A stretch of DNA of 64,000 nt from Holothuria scabra (Eukaryota; Echinodermata; Holothuroidea; Aspidochirotida; Holothuriidae). Location of the stretch: the NCBI GenBank assembly GCA_037179385.1, contig CM074179.1, positions 74,017,719 to 74,081,718 of the forward strand. The letters run 5' to 3'. The notes below the pieces were generated by a model, which did no database searches, was not told where the DNA came from, and saw only the letters and a list, made by a program, of their open reading frames with translations. Every line of letters starts with the position of its first letter. Position 1 is the first letter of the stretch. The position numbers and the translations under genes were made by a program. This document shows, one piece after another, positions 13,501 through 24,773 of the stretch.

Positions 13501-15270
13501 GGGAGGATGTTAAAGGTGAAGTTATCCTCAGAAAATCGTGCGGGATATGTCCCTCCAGCGTCCTGAACCGTACGAAACTAGAAGAGGGCCAGAAAAAAAC
13601 AGCTTTGCTGGAGACGTGTTCTTTTTCTCATTTTAAATGCGCCATATAAACGGAATGGGATCATTTCGTACCGGACTATAGAAATTTCAGGGGAGTAGGG
13701 AAGTGGGAAATACCGCTCAGTCACACTGCTTCCCACTGCTTTGCCTTCACATTTCACCATAGACCCACAAAGGGTTACAGTCACAATAACCCACCTTAAT
13801 TGCTATCTTTTTAATAATTGGTAAATAGACTAATTGGACAAAACTAGGAATAATTAAAACTGTAAATAAATCGTTAAATTTTTAAGTGAAGCCTTTCTAA
13901 GCGTATCTAAGAGGTATTTGACAGAAACTGCAGCAGAATTTTTACATTTTAATAGTAAATAGACAGAACACACTTGGCTGTGCAAGTTATTATGTTTACT
14001 TTTTACTATAATACAATTTAAAAATATGTCAGAGCAAACACTTAGTTGGCGCGGCCACAGAAAATACATTGAAGCGGTGGTATCGTTGTTTTTGCTTTAC
14101 AAAAAATGGTGTGATGAGCAAAGATCATGAAGTCTTGACAAATTTAATTCTGCAAAAAATGCAGGTTGACATGAAAAGTCACACCTGGATGACAAAGCTT
14201 GGTTATTATAACTTGGAAAGAACAATGCTGACGTTTCAGAAAGCAAGGACAGGCCTATTGTATTTTCACTTCATTTTACAAAAGTTAAGTATAGATGACA
14301 GCTCAGTTGGGTGCATTTTAAATACACTAAGCATAACCTAGAACTAAGTGCGTCAAAACTAACCAAATAAAAATAAGCGCAGACTCATCCTTCCACCAAA
14401 GAAGCCATGAAATCGATGTAGTCTGACCATAACTGCAGGCTTTCTAGCAGATATTTTCCCCATTTATTTTTTGAGAGGGAAGAAGCTTTTATAAAGCTTA
14501 TTGGATTGTTGAACAAAATGTGTCCAAGAGGCGAGATAAAAGTTTTATTCATCTTTTGATGAAAATATCTACCCTCAGAAAAGTAATGAAATATTGAAAA
14601 AAGTTTTCTTTTATATTTATAAAACACAATTTTACAGATATCATACACATTAAAGGAAGAAATGTTTTTGCCGTAAAATCGAATCAACGTCTTTGCGTCC
14701 CCAATTTATTATTTTGACCCAAACATTGCCATAGTGTATTTAAAACTCGACATAGCCTAATGTCTCTTTGTTTCGGCCATCACCAAATTGTGTTAGTTTG
14801 AGCTGCCTTTAAATCTTCAAATAACAAGCGATGAAAATGAAATTTGGAATCGATGAAGTTATTTTACATTTTCCAAGTTTCATTCCAGAGTGGATAAGAA
14901 TGTGACAGCTCAAAAGAAGCTTCTTGAATTTATGTTCTAAATGTTGAACACTTGGTTTGTTTATGTTGACGAAAAGAGTGATGCTTCAAACGTCACTGCG
15001 AATTTGCGATAATTAGTCGCCATGGACGATTTTTCAATAACTTTAAACCCTGGGATTTTAACTTTAATTATGAATATTATTTTAATTAAAACCTAGAATC
15101 TGCAGATTTGATAAAGAAGTTAACTTGAAAAAGATAAAACCCAAAATATGTAAAAAGGGTAAAAATGGCTTAGTGGCTCGATTACTTTTATACTTCTCTT
15201 TGAAAAAAAATTTACCTGACAACGTGCTAACTATGACAACATCCTAAATGAAAAGTGTGTTCATGTGTGA
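10600..15270. other. Intergenic region, no gene recognised
   Basis: No supported coding region. A dispersed repeat lies at 12893-13045. The 100-codon frame near 14385-14687 has no recognisable domain or splice context. Confidence 0.55.
12893..13045 (-). repeat. Dispersed repeat, also at 56806-56965
   Basis: On the minus strand it shares TGGTGTCAGTCAAC, GTTGAAGTTCAAATTTGGTTTCC-type and GGAAATACCG plus CCCCCAGC blocks with 56806-56965. It resembles a SINE-like family common in marine invertebrates, from memory. Confidence 0.6.
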
Positions 15271-15275
15271 TGTGT

Positions 15276-16259
15276 CAGTGGCGGAGCTAGGTATTTCGGT
15301 CGGAGGGGAGACAATGGTCTGCAGTGGCGCTTCGAAGTAGTACATACCCTGAGTCTCAACACGATCTTAGTCATGGCTTTCTATTTGGCTTTCCCCCACC
15401 TGGTAAATGACTTCTTTTGCCATTTCTCCTCACTCAGTTTTTCTATTAAAACACGTTTAAATTTTTTATCCATGGGCGTCCGCAGAAGAAAATTCAAGGG
15501 GACGAAATATTTTTAGGGGAAAAAATCTCCTCGTGACCATGGAATAGCGCGGAGCGCAAGAAAATTTTGGGCCAAAATGCATCCAAGGTCGCTAGAAATG
15601 GCACTTCTTAAGCCTATTTACCGCATGTAAATAGGGGAAACACTGAATGGCGTGGGTTTTTTGAGACCACGGAGGTACAAAAAGAAGCATTTTCATGACA
15701 TTATTGAACAGTGTCAGATGACCACACTGCATTAACGGAATAAAATAGCTATCTATCATGAAAATGGTCACACGAAGAAAAGCAAAATGGAAACTGCCCA
15801 TTAGTACTCTTAAACCATTAACACTATGATAACAGTTTTATTTTAACCAGAATGCTCTCTTCAAATGATTTTGAAAAATGTTGTGGAAGCTATTTTATAT
15901 CTTTATAAACTCTTTTAATCATCTATGTTGACAATTATCCCCGCAAAGAATAGGGCTATTTGCGCTATATATAAATATATATTGTTGGGCCCTCTGCACC
16001 TTTTATTAGTCTGGAGGGTTAATTCAATGTCATTCTCAGTGTGTATTTTGTAAGCTTATAATCACACCTGGTTTAGAAGCATACATCAGAATAAAGTTCA
16101 CATAGTTTAGTTAATGGCATCTGTTTGACCATTTTGTTATCTGAACCTTAAAACAACACTATTAAATTATGTCTTTTGCCAATAATGGTGCACCGACAGA
16201 CGATTTTGGTTCCTCAGGGGGCGACCGTTACCCCTGACCATATAGCAGCTCTGCCAATG
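15276..16259. mobile_element. Old hAT-like element of about 980 bp
   Basis: The left end is CAGTGGCGGAGCTAGG and the right end inverted is CATTGGCAGAGCTGCT (12 of 16 match). Flanking 8-mers TGATGTGT and TGATTTGC match at 6 of 8. No transposase frame is left inside. Confidence 0.45.
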
Positions 16260-16924
16260 TGATTTGCTAATGTGATCACAGACGTGCTAGGTCATGGATT
16301 TTTTCCTTTGGTATCAATGGAACTTAAAAGAGTAAGAATATGCCATAAGAATGTTGTTGTATAACTTGAACTTCTGCACAAGCTTTAGTTCACAAGAAGA
16401 TGTCTGATGACAGTGTATCAAACCTTTAAGGGTCTAGTTCATTATTTAGGGCTACATATTCGTACATTGTCGTCAGTAGCAGTGTCAACTACGCGTGTGA
16501 AATAAATCAATCTCAGTGTAAAAGAGAGAAAATAGCAAGGGGCGGATTGTAAGGAAAGAGAAAGTTTAATCGAATGCACTAGAACCGCAATGTTTTTCAT
16601 ACCTTTTATCACTTTTTTGCTTGCCACAGTGAATAAGTCATATCACAAGTGAACCAAATCTCTCCTTCCAGTTATTCCTCTCATATTGACATGGTACGTT
16701 TGACAAACAGAATAATATTAGTGAGAAGGAAGTATCATGCTCAAAAAAGGAAGCTCTTGTTTTTCGGGAAAAACGGTTTTCACTTTCTGTGAATTAAGCT
16801 TTGAAAGGTCACAAAAGCACTATAGTAGCCTAAATAGATTTGACATAAGGATATACATGCAAGCTTTCTGTCCGAAGTCGTAAAAGCTCTCATACGCAAC
16901 TGCATTGGTCTCAGCAACATTTAG

Positions 16925-17164
16925 TTCTGACTAGGGCCAGCACCTACCTTACGCACGCCTACTTACTTCAAGGGGATGAAAAACCATGCTGTATATATTG
17001 TGTCTGTGCTGTCACCGTCGGTCACATTCTCGTTGACTGCTATGAATACTCCCTTATTGGCCAGAAATAATCCACCGGGCCGACCTGAAAACCTTGTTTG
17101 AACAAAGAGATTCTTCCCTTATTCTTGGCTTTCTCAAGGAAGGTAGACTTTATAAAAATTTCTG
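16925..17164 (+). mobile_element. LINE 3' coding relic (C-terminal zinc-knuckle region)
   Basis: Reads YLTHAYLLQGDEKPCCIYC then VCAVTVGHILVDCYEYS, a Cys-Cys-His-Cys region found at the C-terminus of RNase-H-bearing LINE polyproteins. After a frame shift it continues DLKTLFEQRDSSLILGFLKE and GRLYKNF with a stop. Upstream coding sequence is decayed. Confidence 0.75.
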
Positions 17165-20100
17165 ACAAGACCCCCGCCTGTGCAACTTTTTTCATGAAAA
17201 TTGACCCATGTTTTTACTTCTGTATCTAGTTTTACCCGTACAATGTAACCTTTCGTTTTTTGGTGACACAATATAACGTCTATAATTGCTCTATGGGCTC
17301 TTGAAAACTTTGAAAATGATCAGTAGTCAGCAATCGACCTTCAAAACATCAAATGGATAGGAAAACAAACGGAATAAGTAATCCCGTTAAAACCTGACTA
17401 CATTTAACATTTTCTTTGTGTTAAAGGCAAATATTGTGTTTGAGTACAAAGAAAATGGCGTAGACACTTTTCATCAATTCAGTCTTAATCATAAACCCTA
17501 ACAATAGCTACAATTCTTCAAAATATTATGCGCAAGAATACCTGTGGACGTTGCATCATTTGAAATGTTGAAAGTGTGCTTTTACAAATTATTCTTGAGC
17601 AACAAGCAACTAAATTTCTATCCGTGGAAAACTAATTTCTTGAGAAGAAGACTACCATACTGCTTCATTTTTGATATTCAATCACCGCGGGTTAACAAAT
17701 ATTAGTTTTAAAGGGATGAACTTTTCTTGCAAAACAAACGCAATATTTCCCTTTAAGTTTTATCAGTGGATCAAGCCTGTATAAAAGGACTTTTGTACTT
17801 ATAAGGACAAAAGTAAAAGTCAATTCACTTGACAGAGCTTAGTGCTTTGAAACTTCTGTTTTCTCGGAAAAATTCCAAGAGCTAGAAAAGGTATTTCTGT
17901 TTCACTCATTCTATTTTGTAAAGGGTAGTTCATTAATCGTGGATGAAATCCACAGGGAATTAGTTCCTTATGCACTTGCATAAACTAACGCACGGTAATC
18001 ATGGGTTAATGTCCTCATTCAAATGTCGAGTACCTGCCTAATTTAAAAGTACAACATTTTAAAGGTTATTGAGAGAACTGATAAACGGGAAATTTAAAGT
18101 GTTAACTGAGACATAAGATTGTTCTTGGCACATCGAAGTGATTTTCACTTTCCACTAAGAAGCATTCTCCAACAAAGTAAGTGGGGTATTTACTAACGAA
18201 CCAATGAAAATCACTAACATCAATTACGTATTGCGTAGAGTCATTCTCTGAAATCGATCACCAAAAATAATCTTTATGTTAACAAAAAGGCCGTTTCTTA
18301 TAAAAAAAAATACTTACATGAAATGGTGCTTGTGTCAAGACAGGAACTCAAGAAGTGAAAGTCACCCTGACCTAAGATTGACGTAATGTCAGAAACTCAA
18401 CTTCTCTAGTTGTGTAAGTAATGTCCTTTGACCATGCTTTGCACTGTAAGTGTGGCAGACCCATTCAGTATTCTTAGTCTCCATTTGAACTCCATGTATT
18501 CAGCCAGAAAATGAATGCCGATATTCCAAGAGCAAATCACTTTATAAACAAATTTAAGTTCTCATTGCAAGTAGAAAAATGTCTTCAAAGAGGGAAAGGT
18601 CAACACAAAATGCCATTTGAAAATCTTCGAACTGTTTTAAGGCATTGCAGTTATCTGATTGATTAGCAACAAATGCTGTATGTTTACAAAGTCGACGCGT
18701 AATCCAATAGACTCATGCTTTTTATGATGCCTATATATCTTATTTGATATGAGAAAACGTTACGTAATAAAGAGTGTGGTAACGTTGTTAGTAATTTCTA
18801 TTAATTGATGTTGTATATATGTATTTCGTAAAACATTGTAAATTTATAACAACACATGGAATTTATGTATTAGAAACTCCTTTAAAGAGGATGCATGTGT
18901 GCTTTTTCAAAAAAATAATACACGTTATCTCTTACAGGACTACAAACTTAAGATAGTTTTAATAGATAGAGGTTTAACTTTGTAATACTTGAGACAACTG
19001 GTTTGACCAACAGAGAGTACTGAGATGATACTTTCTGTTAAACTTGGATTTGAAAATTCCTTTTACACACAGAAAAAAAGTCAAAGCCGCTGGGGAGATA
19101 TATAGACCTACATTTAACTGTATCATTCTGCAAACTAAAACTGACTTACAAATCCCTGAGAGTATATGGTTTATATGATATGCAACCCGCAGTTCAGGAC
19201 ATTTGTCTTTTATAACACGGCAGTTTTAGACATCATTACGTCACAATTGGGACTTCAGTGTACTAAGGAGGGTTAAACTTGGTCTCTAAAATGGACCTTT
19301 CTCTTGAGTTTTACCCATATTGTTGGAAGTGTTTACGAATGGGTCCATGGCTTTGGTCTGGTAAGCCTCTGCTATGACGTCATCGTCTTTTTTAAATCAC
19401 CCATTTAAAACGGGCACCCCCAGAATTTATACCCTAAATAACAAATAATTTGATTTACAAATAGAGACCTTTGTCTTCTGACCGTGAATATATGAACATC
19501 GTGAGTTTAAGAATGTAATGACTAAAATTTAAGCATAGATAGAAACAACCTATTCCTAGAAAAATTCACCACAATTGTCTCCTCCACCCCTGACTAGAGG
19601 TCATTAGTTCCTAAATTTCCTCACCATTCATTTTTATAGTAATGATTGCTGTGACAAGAGGTAGAGCTAAACGTAGGCACTTTCTTATGTTGAATGCAAC
19701 ACACTCTCCACATATTACGCGTTTCGTAAGAGATGAAAACATCGCTTTAATTTGTGTTTTACTGTCCTGTTTTAAAGTTAGTGACCGACAAAACATGGGT
19801 TTATTGGCATCGCTTATCGAAACTATTTTGTATTGAACTTAGCAAGTGGTCAGGGACAAATCGTTAAATAGAAACGTGAGTTAAGTGGGGTGTACTCTTT
19901 GTCTTTTTATCTTGCCTTCTTTAAATTACTCTTTATATCTATGAATATTAATAGCTTACAATTGCGTATTAAGAAATGCCTCTTCAAAGGGGACAGTTGT
20001 AACATTTTTAAAACAATGAATAAAAAAAAAAAAAAAAAAAAACATTCGTATCCTAGATCAACCGTGGAATAGAATTTTAATAACAACATATTAAACATCT

Positions 20101-22600
20101 TACAAGAATTGATTACATAGATTCATAGAAATGGAAAATGAAACTTTACTTTTTGGGTTTATTGTCATACGGGGTAAGTGTTCATGTCTAAGAAAAATTA
20201 TAGCCTTTAGAAACAATACTACACTAAAAAGATAGAAACAAAAGATAGAAACACTAAGAATTGCCTTCATTTCAAATAAATAGAATTGTCAGTTGACAGA
20301 GCCAATGTCGGTAGAGTTGTATGCGCTATATCTGCAATCAAATCGAGGTTAATAAAATGCAAATCAAAGATAAGCGTATGAAGCAACCGTGAAAAACCAA
20401 TAAGATAAATGTAATAAAATACGGCACTTTTAATGCAAGTCTCCCATCGACGTACTTTTGTTTAACGTGTGCAAAACTGATACTCAGTATTAGAGAAATG
20501 CTGTGCAAAACTATATTGCATTAAGTAATGACCCTACCTTTAGGGTCTTTCCTCAGTATCATTGCCAAGGCTATACTGGTATCGCCTTTTGCGAGTCCAA
20601 GAGGCAAGTTGCAAGCCATTGTTACTACTTGCAGGGAACAGAGTGAGGTAGATAAAGCTCTATCAATTCTGACAAACAGTGTATAGTTGAAAATAATTTA
20701 ATTCTCCCCAAAAAGCCAAATTTGATTGGCAAGTTACGTTGTTCTTACTGTTTGATTTTTGTTGATTGTTTCTTTTTATGACGAACTTCTTCTTTTAAAG
20801 TCCAGTAATCATGTCAAGATACTGCTTTCAATATTTATATGCTGATCCGATAACCTACATGTGATACATTTTTGCCGTTTTGATCGAAACGACTGTGCAG
20901 TCTTTTTAAGTTTATATTTCCATTTGTATTCTAATTTCTTCATCACGGAAATAATATACCTGCGTTTTAACCAAGGGTAGTCTCAATATTTGCGATGCTA
21001 TTTCAAACAATTCCTGTTTGTTCCTGAAATACTGAAAAGTACATTTTTTCTTGAAAAGTAACAAAGGAATGACTTAACGCTTCTTAAACGACCCCCTGAC
21101 GACACCGTGCTGTCGTTATTTTCCTTCCTTTGCGTCCAGTAATGCTATGCAAAAGAGGAATATTATCTTCCTATCCCTTTCAGCTGTAGCAAACGACCAG
21201 AACAATTGTCTCTACTGACTTATCACAGTTTTGGGTATCGGGACACTTTAGTATCGTCTATGCACATAGTTCAAGAGAGGGGCAGAGAGTAATTTGTGTA
21301 TCGGCTCCAGCTCCCTGCTCTTTCATCTCCCTTATATCTGCAAGGCAAGTTTCAAGGTTATAGGGTCTAGCTTCATTGGCCTGACTGGCGAGTTCATTTA
21401 TGGACTTTCAAAAGTTTTAATTTAAACATAACGTTAACATAACATTTGCCACAATAATTTATATGCAAGTAGTTGGATTCAAAGTTAACGTTTCGTAACT
21501 TCAGCAAGTACCACAACTGGAGGCAAAAATTGTCAACATGTCGTCTAGTGACATGAAAATAACGAAGGTGAGCATTTCCTGGCGCATTCATAACCTAGAG
21601 AGTCAACTTTCATGAAGAATTTACCATATTTAAAGGTACGTAGTGTCTGATTTGAACTTATACATAACAATGAGTTAAGTATGCAAATCGTTTGATGTCG
21701 ATAGAGGGAGAGACGATTTACGCCATGTGTTGTGACACCTTCATTTCAAAGTCGTAACGTTAGTGTACCTTTACGGGTCTACTTTGAAAGTCTATCTTGT
21801 GTCCAGGAAAATCAGAAGTGTCGCTTACCTAAAAACTATCTGATTGGTAGTTAAGTGCACGTTTTTGTAGGAACAACAAAAAGGAATTTAACACGCTATA
21901 GGTTCATATACTTATTTTAAAATTACCTAAGTTACGTCCAAACGTAAGAGAGGTATATCATGAAACGGTTAAGGATGTTGACATAGTTTCAACGGTTTAT
22001 TTTTTATTTTTGTATTCTTTTATTTAATTTTAATTCTTTTTTTTTTACCTTTGAAAGTCATACTCGTTAGCTGTCTAGTGAAGTCGGAATTTTTTGCCCG
22101 CAAATCGTTATATTTTTTACACACTGTATTCAAATATCCGATTACATGTTATTAAAACACACATAGCAACAAGGTGCATGCAACTAACGAATGGCTGCAA
22201 TGGTGGCTTCATGCTTATCGGAAAGTAATTTTGACAAAGTTAATCATATCCGTTGATATACATACAAGCACATAACTACTTTTTCACAACCGTTACATCT
22301 AAAACATTTTCAAGAGAAAGCGCATTCAGCATAACGAGGCCAAATGTGGCTTTTGCCGAAACGAATAACAAACTCCTTTTGAATCAGCTGTTTAATCGCA
22401 CTAGTTTTTTGTGTACTTTTGTTGAATGGTTTACTTTCATTTTTTGAACTAAATATTTATAGCGGTGATTAATCTATTGTCATTTCGACTACTACTCTTA
22501 ATTGGGTAAAACACAGTGTTGGGAAAATGAAGTTGTAAATATGCACCTATTTGTACTACAGATTTGTTAAAGCACATAAACTAACAGATTCAACATATTA
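17165..22600. other. Region downstream of the receptor gene, no gene recognised
   Basis: No coding region supported. It includes A or T runs (18302-18310, 20022-20041, 22030-22046) and, near its right end, the probable 3' untranslated region of the receptor gene. Confidence 0.55.
21996..22001 (-). promoter_or_regulatory. Possible polyadenylation signal of the receptor gene
   Basis: The minus strand reads AATAAA about 630 nt past the stop codon, in an AT-rich stretch. A closer ATTAAA variant lies near 22391-22396. Either could serve; neither can be confirmed here. Confidence 0.25.
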
Positions 22601-22628
22601 AAAAGATAAAGCTTTTTTTTTTTAAATT

Positions 22629-22748
22629 TTACAAAACTTCTGTCATTACATGCTGATCTGCAACATAGTCGTCTTCGTCATTATTCACATCTAGAGTAAA
22701 GTATGTAGGCTCAGTTGTCTCATCTGGGGTTGATTTCGGTTCTATTTG
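22629..22748 (-). CDS. Receptor exon 13: C-terminal tail and stop codon
   Basis: The acceptor ttaatttcgcag precedes a 120-nt terminal exon in phase 0, ending with TAA at 22631-22629. The 39-residue acidic tail holds two tyrosines, in PTYFTLDV and EDDYVADQH, that could be phosphorylated by another kinase and recruit SH2 proteins. That role is inference. Confidence 0.85.
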   Translation of the reverse strand, partial: QIEPKSTPDETTEPTYFTLDVNNDEDDYVADQHVMTEVL

Positions 22749-23425
22749 CTGCGAAATTAAAATAATGTCCATAATGAAATAAGTGAGTGTGGGGGGGGGG
22801 GTGTGTCAATGGATATTCGAATCTGATTCGTACATGTATAAAGTATGATTCGCTTAGAAAGAAGTGGATTGAAGAAGAACAAAAGTGACGAAACAACTAA
22901 GTTTACCAAATGTTTAACAGACCGTATTCAGTGACTTAACTTGACATCACTTGAGGCTTCACCTCAAGGAACTGTGGTAATAGACTGCAGTGGAGCATGG
23001 TTTATTTGTGCCATTCTAATACTTTTATAGAGTAATCACTATGCCTGATATTCTATTTGGCAACCTGGCTATTATTGCTACATCTTAAATTATAAATATT
23101 TATCCTTCCGTGTTTATTTCCCTTTAAACTTTATCGCTTTAAAGAAACTTTCAGTTTCAAAAAAAAAAATTCCACTTCCATGTTAATTGCATTTCACACA
23201 AAACAAATTTATCACCGTGGTTAGAATGTATGAAACATTTCCGCGTCAACTCTATGGAATTTTCAATAGTTCTTACAGCAAGAATGGCATTTAAAACAAT
23301 TGGAAATTCCTTTGAAGTTAGTCATAAAATATTTTGCAAACCCTATGAAGATATATGAAACTTATTATGTAAAGGTCCCTGTACGCTTTTCTGTATTTAT
23401 ACATTACACTTACATATAAATTTAC

Positions 23426-23528
23426 CTTTTTCAATGAATCCATGACTTCTCTCATTTTCTTTGCTATTTGCTCAAACGTTGGTCTATTTTGAGGCAGGTT
23501 ATCCCACGATGCTAACATTACACCAAAT
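23426..23528 (-). CDS. Receptor exon 12: end of the kinase domain
   Basis: The acceptor cttttgttag precedes a 103-nt exon ending at donor GTAAAT. It encodes MLASWDNLPQNRPTFEQIAK and then KMREVMDSLKK. The W-x-x-x-P-x-x-RPTF motif of helices alpha-H and alpha-I is intact. Confidence 0.9.
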
Positions 23529-23684
23529 CTAACAAAAGTGAAAATGCATCATTACTTACGCATGTACAACGTTAAATTTTCAAGAACATTCAGACAGTTG
23601 AAAACTTGACAATTCGGAACCTTGCATTTAACCTTAACATGTGACAGACTATAGAATAATCTTTATGTATTTCTTTTCACTTAC

Positions 23685-23781
23685 ACGCTTCCCGGACAAG
23701 TAAGAGGTTGGGCAAGTAGTTTTCCGTTTCGTATTTCCTTTTCAATTTCTTCCACTGTCATCTCGACGTAAGGAGTAACGC
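23685..23781 (-). CDS. Receptor exon 11: kinase helices alpha-G
   Basis: The acceptor tattttacaatacag-type tract precedes a 97-nt exon (phase 1 to 0 of the following codon) and the donor is GTAAGT. It encodes GVTPYVEMTVEEIEKEIRNG followed by KLLAQPLTCPGS, the usual G-x-x-P-Y and L-x-x-P-x-x-C-P segment of receptor tyrosine kinases. Confidence 0.9.
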
Positions 23782-23953
23782 CTGTATTGTAAAACATATC
23801 ATCCCGTTTGAAGACACAAAACACGGGAGGTGTTTGGCACCCAAGAATATATGAAACTGTTGAATACTATATTCGTCGGTTACGAATAAACTATAAGAAA
23901 TGTTGTCAATATCTGTATGCATGGATCAACTCTTTTTCATATAATTAAAGAAC

Positions 23954-24123
23954 CATAGGCGTACGAGGTGAGGGAGCATGGAGGGCACTTCCCTCCCAAT
24001 TCGGGCAAAATCAGCTGGTCCATTCGGGCCAAACATTTGCAAAATATGATAAATGGTGCCATTATTTGGGCGAAAATTGCTTTTGCCCTCTCAAAAAATT
24101 AACCCCTCCCCCGTACGCCTATG
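23954..24123. mobile_element. 170-bp hAT-like MITE in receptor intron 10
   Basis: The ends are inverted repeats (CATAGGCGTACG at the left, CGTACGCCTATG at the right). A perfect 8-bp duplication TAAAGAAC flanks it (23946-23953 and 24124-24131). The 8-bp duplication and GGCGTACG-type termini fit hAT non-autonomous elements. The interior has no ORF. Confidence 0.85.
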
Positions 24124-24386
24124 TAAAGAACAGGACAACCGGCCTGTGACTTAGAATTCGCTTTCCTTTCCCAAGCAAACACCAAGTCCGGTCCTGGTGT
24201 CACAGTTGTGTTTCCCCACTTAACTATGCATCATCGTGTCACCCATAATTGTGGCTAACTATACGTCAAATAGTTACTTTTGTATGCTGCTCGAAATACA
24301 ATCTGTTGCCATGATTATTACGGCTTCAATGATCGAAATTACAAGGTTTTTGCTAGGTTGTGCATCGATGAGGGTACACTACTTAC

Positions 24387-24498
24387 CGAGAGAGTAGATT
24401 TCCCATAAAGCAACCGCTAAAGACCATACATCACCTTGTTCGGAGTATTGCTTTAAAAATACTATCTCTGGAGGCAGCCATGCCAAAGGAGGATTGTC
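24387..24498 (-). CDS. Receptor exon 10: activation segment end, APE motif and alpha-F
   Basis: The acceptor ttttcatcaaaag precedes a 112-nt exon (phase 0 to 1) with donor GTAAGT. It encodes [20 protein letters not shown] and then [18 protein letters not shown]. The P+1 tryptophan, the PPE equivalent of APE, and the DVWS of helix alpha-F are classic tyrosine-kinase landmarks. Confidence 0.9.
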
Positions 24499-24653
24499 CT
24501 TTTGATGAAAAACAGAAACGTTAGATAGTATATACGAATATCTATTTTATTATTAAATAAAGTTTTATTCTTTTTAAATGGACTGGTGCATTCGCACTTC
24601 ATGGTGTACTCAGGTAAATGTATAAGGGTTAGAATCCTAGAATGAAGCCTTAC

Positions 24654-24773
24654 CTTTCTCAAAATATAATCAATTTCATCATTTGCCATTGACCCAGGTA
24701 TAAAATCGTAAAGTTAACAAGTCAGAGATTTCGTCAGCAACACCTTTCTACTATTCACAGCAGGATGACGAAA
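24654..24773 (-). CDS. Receptor exon 9: catalytic loop region with in-frame TAA
   Basis: A strong polypyrimidine tract and acceptor (ccttacaattaacag) precede a 120-nt phase 0-0 exon; the donor is GTAAGG. It reads FRHPAVNSRKVLLTKSLTC, then TAA at 24714-24716, then LYDFIPGSMANDEIDYILRK. HRD is HPA, the catalytic-loop Asn is Lys, and DFG is DFI, so no phosphotransfer is expected even without the stop. Confidence 0.85.

Noticed and set aside
14385..14687. 100-codon minus-strand frame
   Set aside because: No domain, no splice sites or promoter pattern, and AT-rich composition typical of chance frames.
24654..24720. U12-type AC acceptor at GTTAAC before LYDF
   Set aside because: At first the exon seemed to start after the TAA. 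A better acceptor at 24775-24774 gives the whole catalytic-loop exon in matching phase, so the TAA is a nonsense codon instead.
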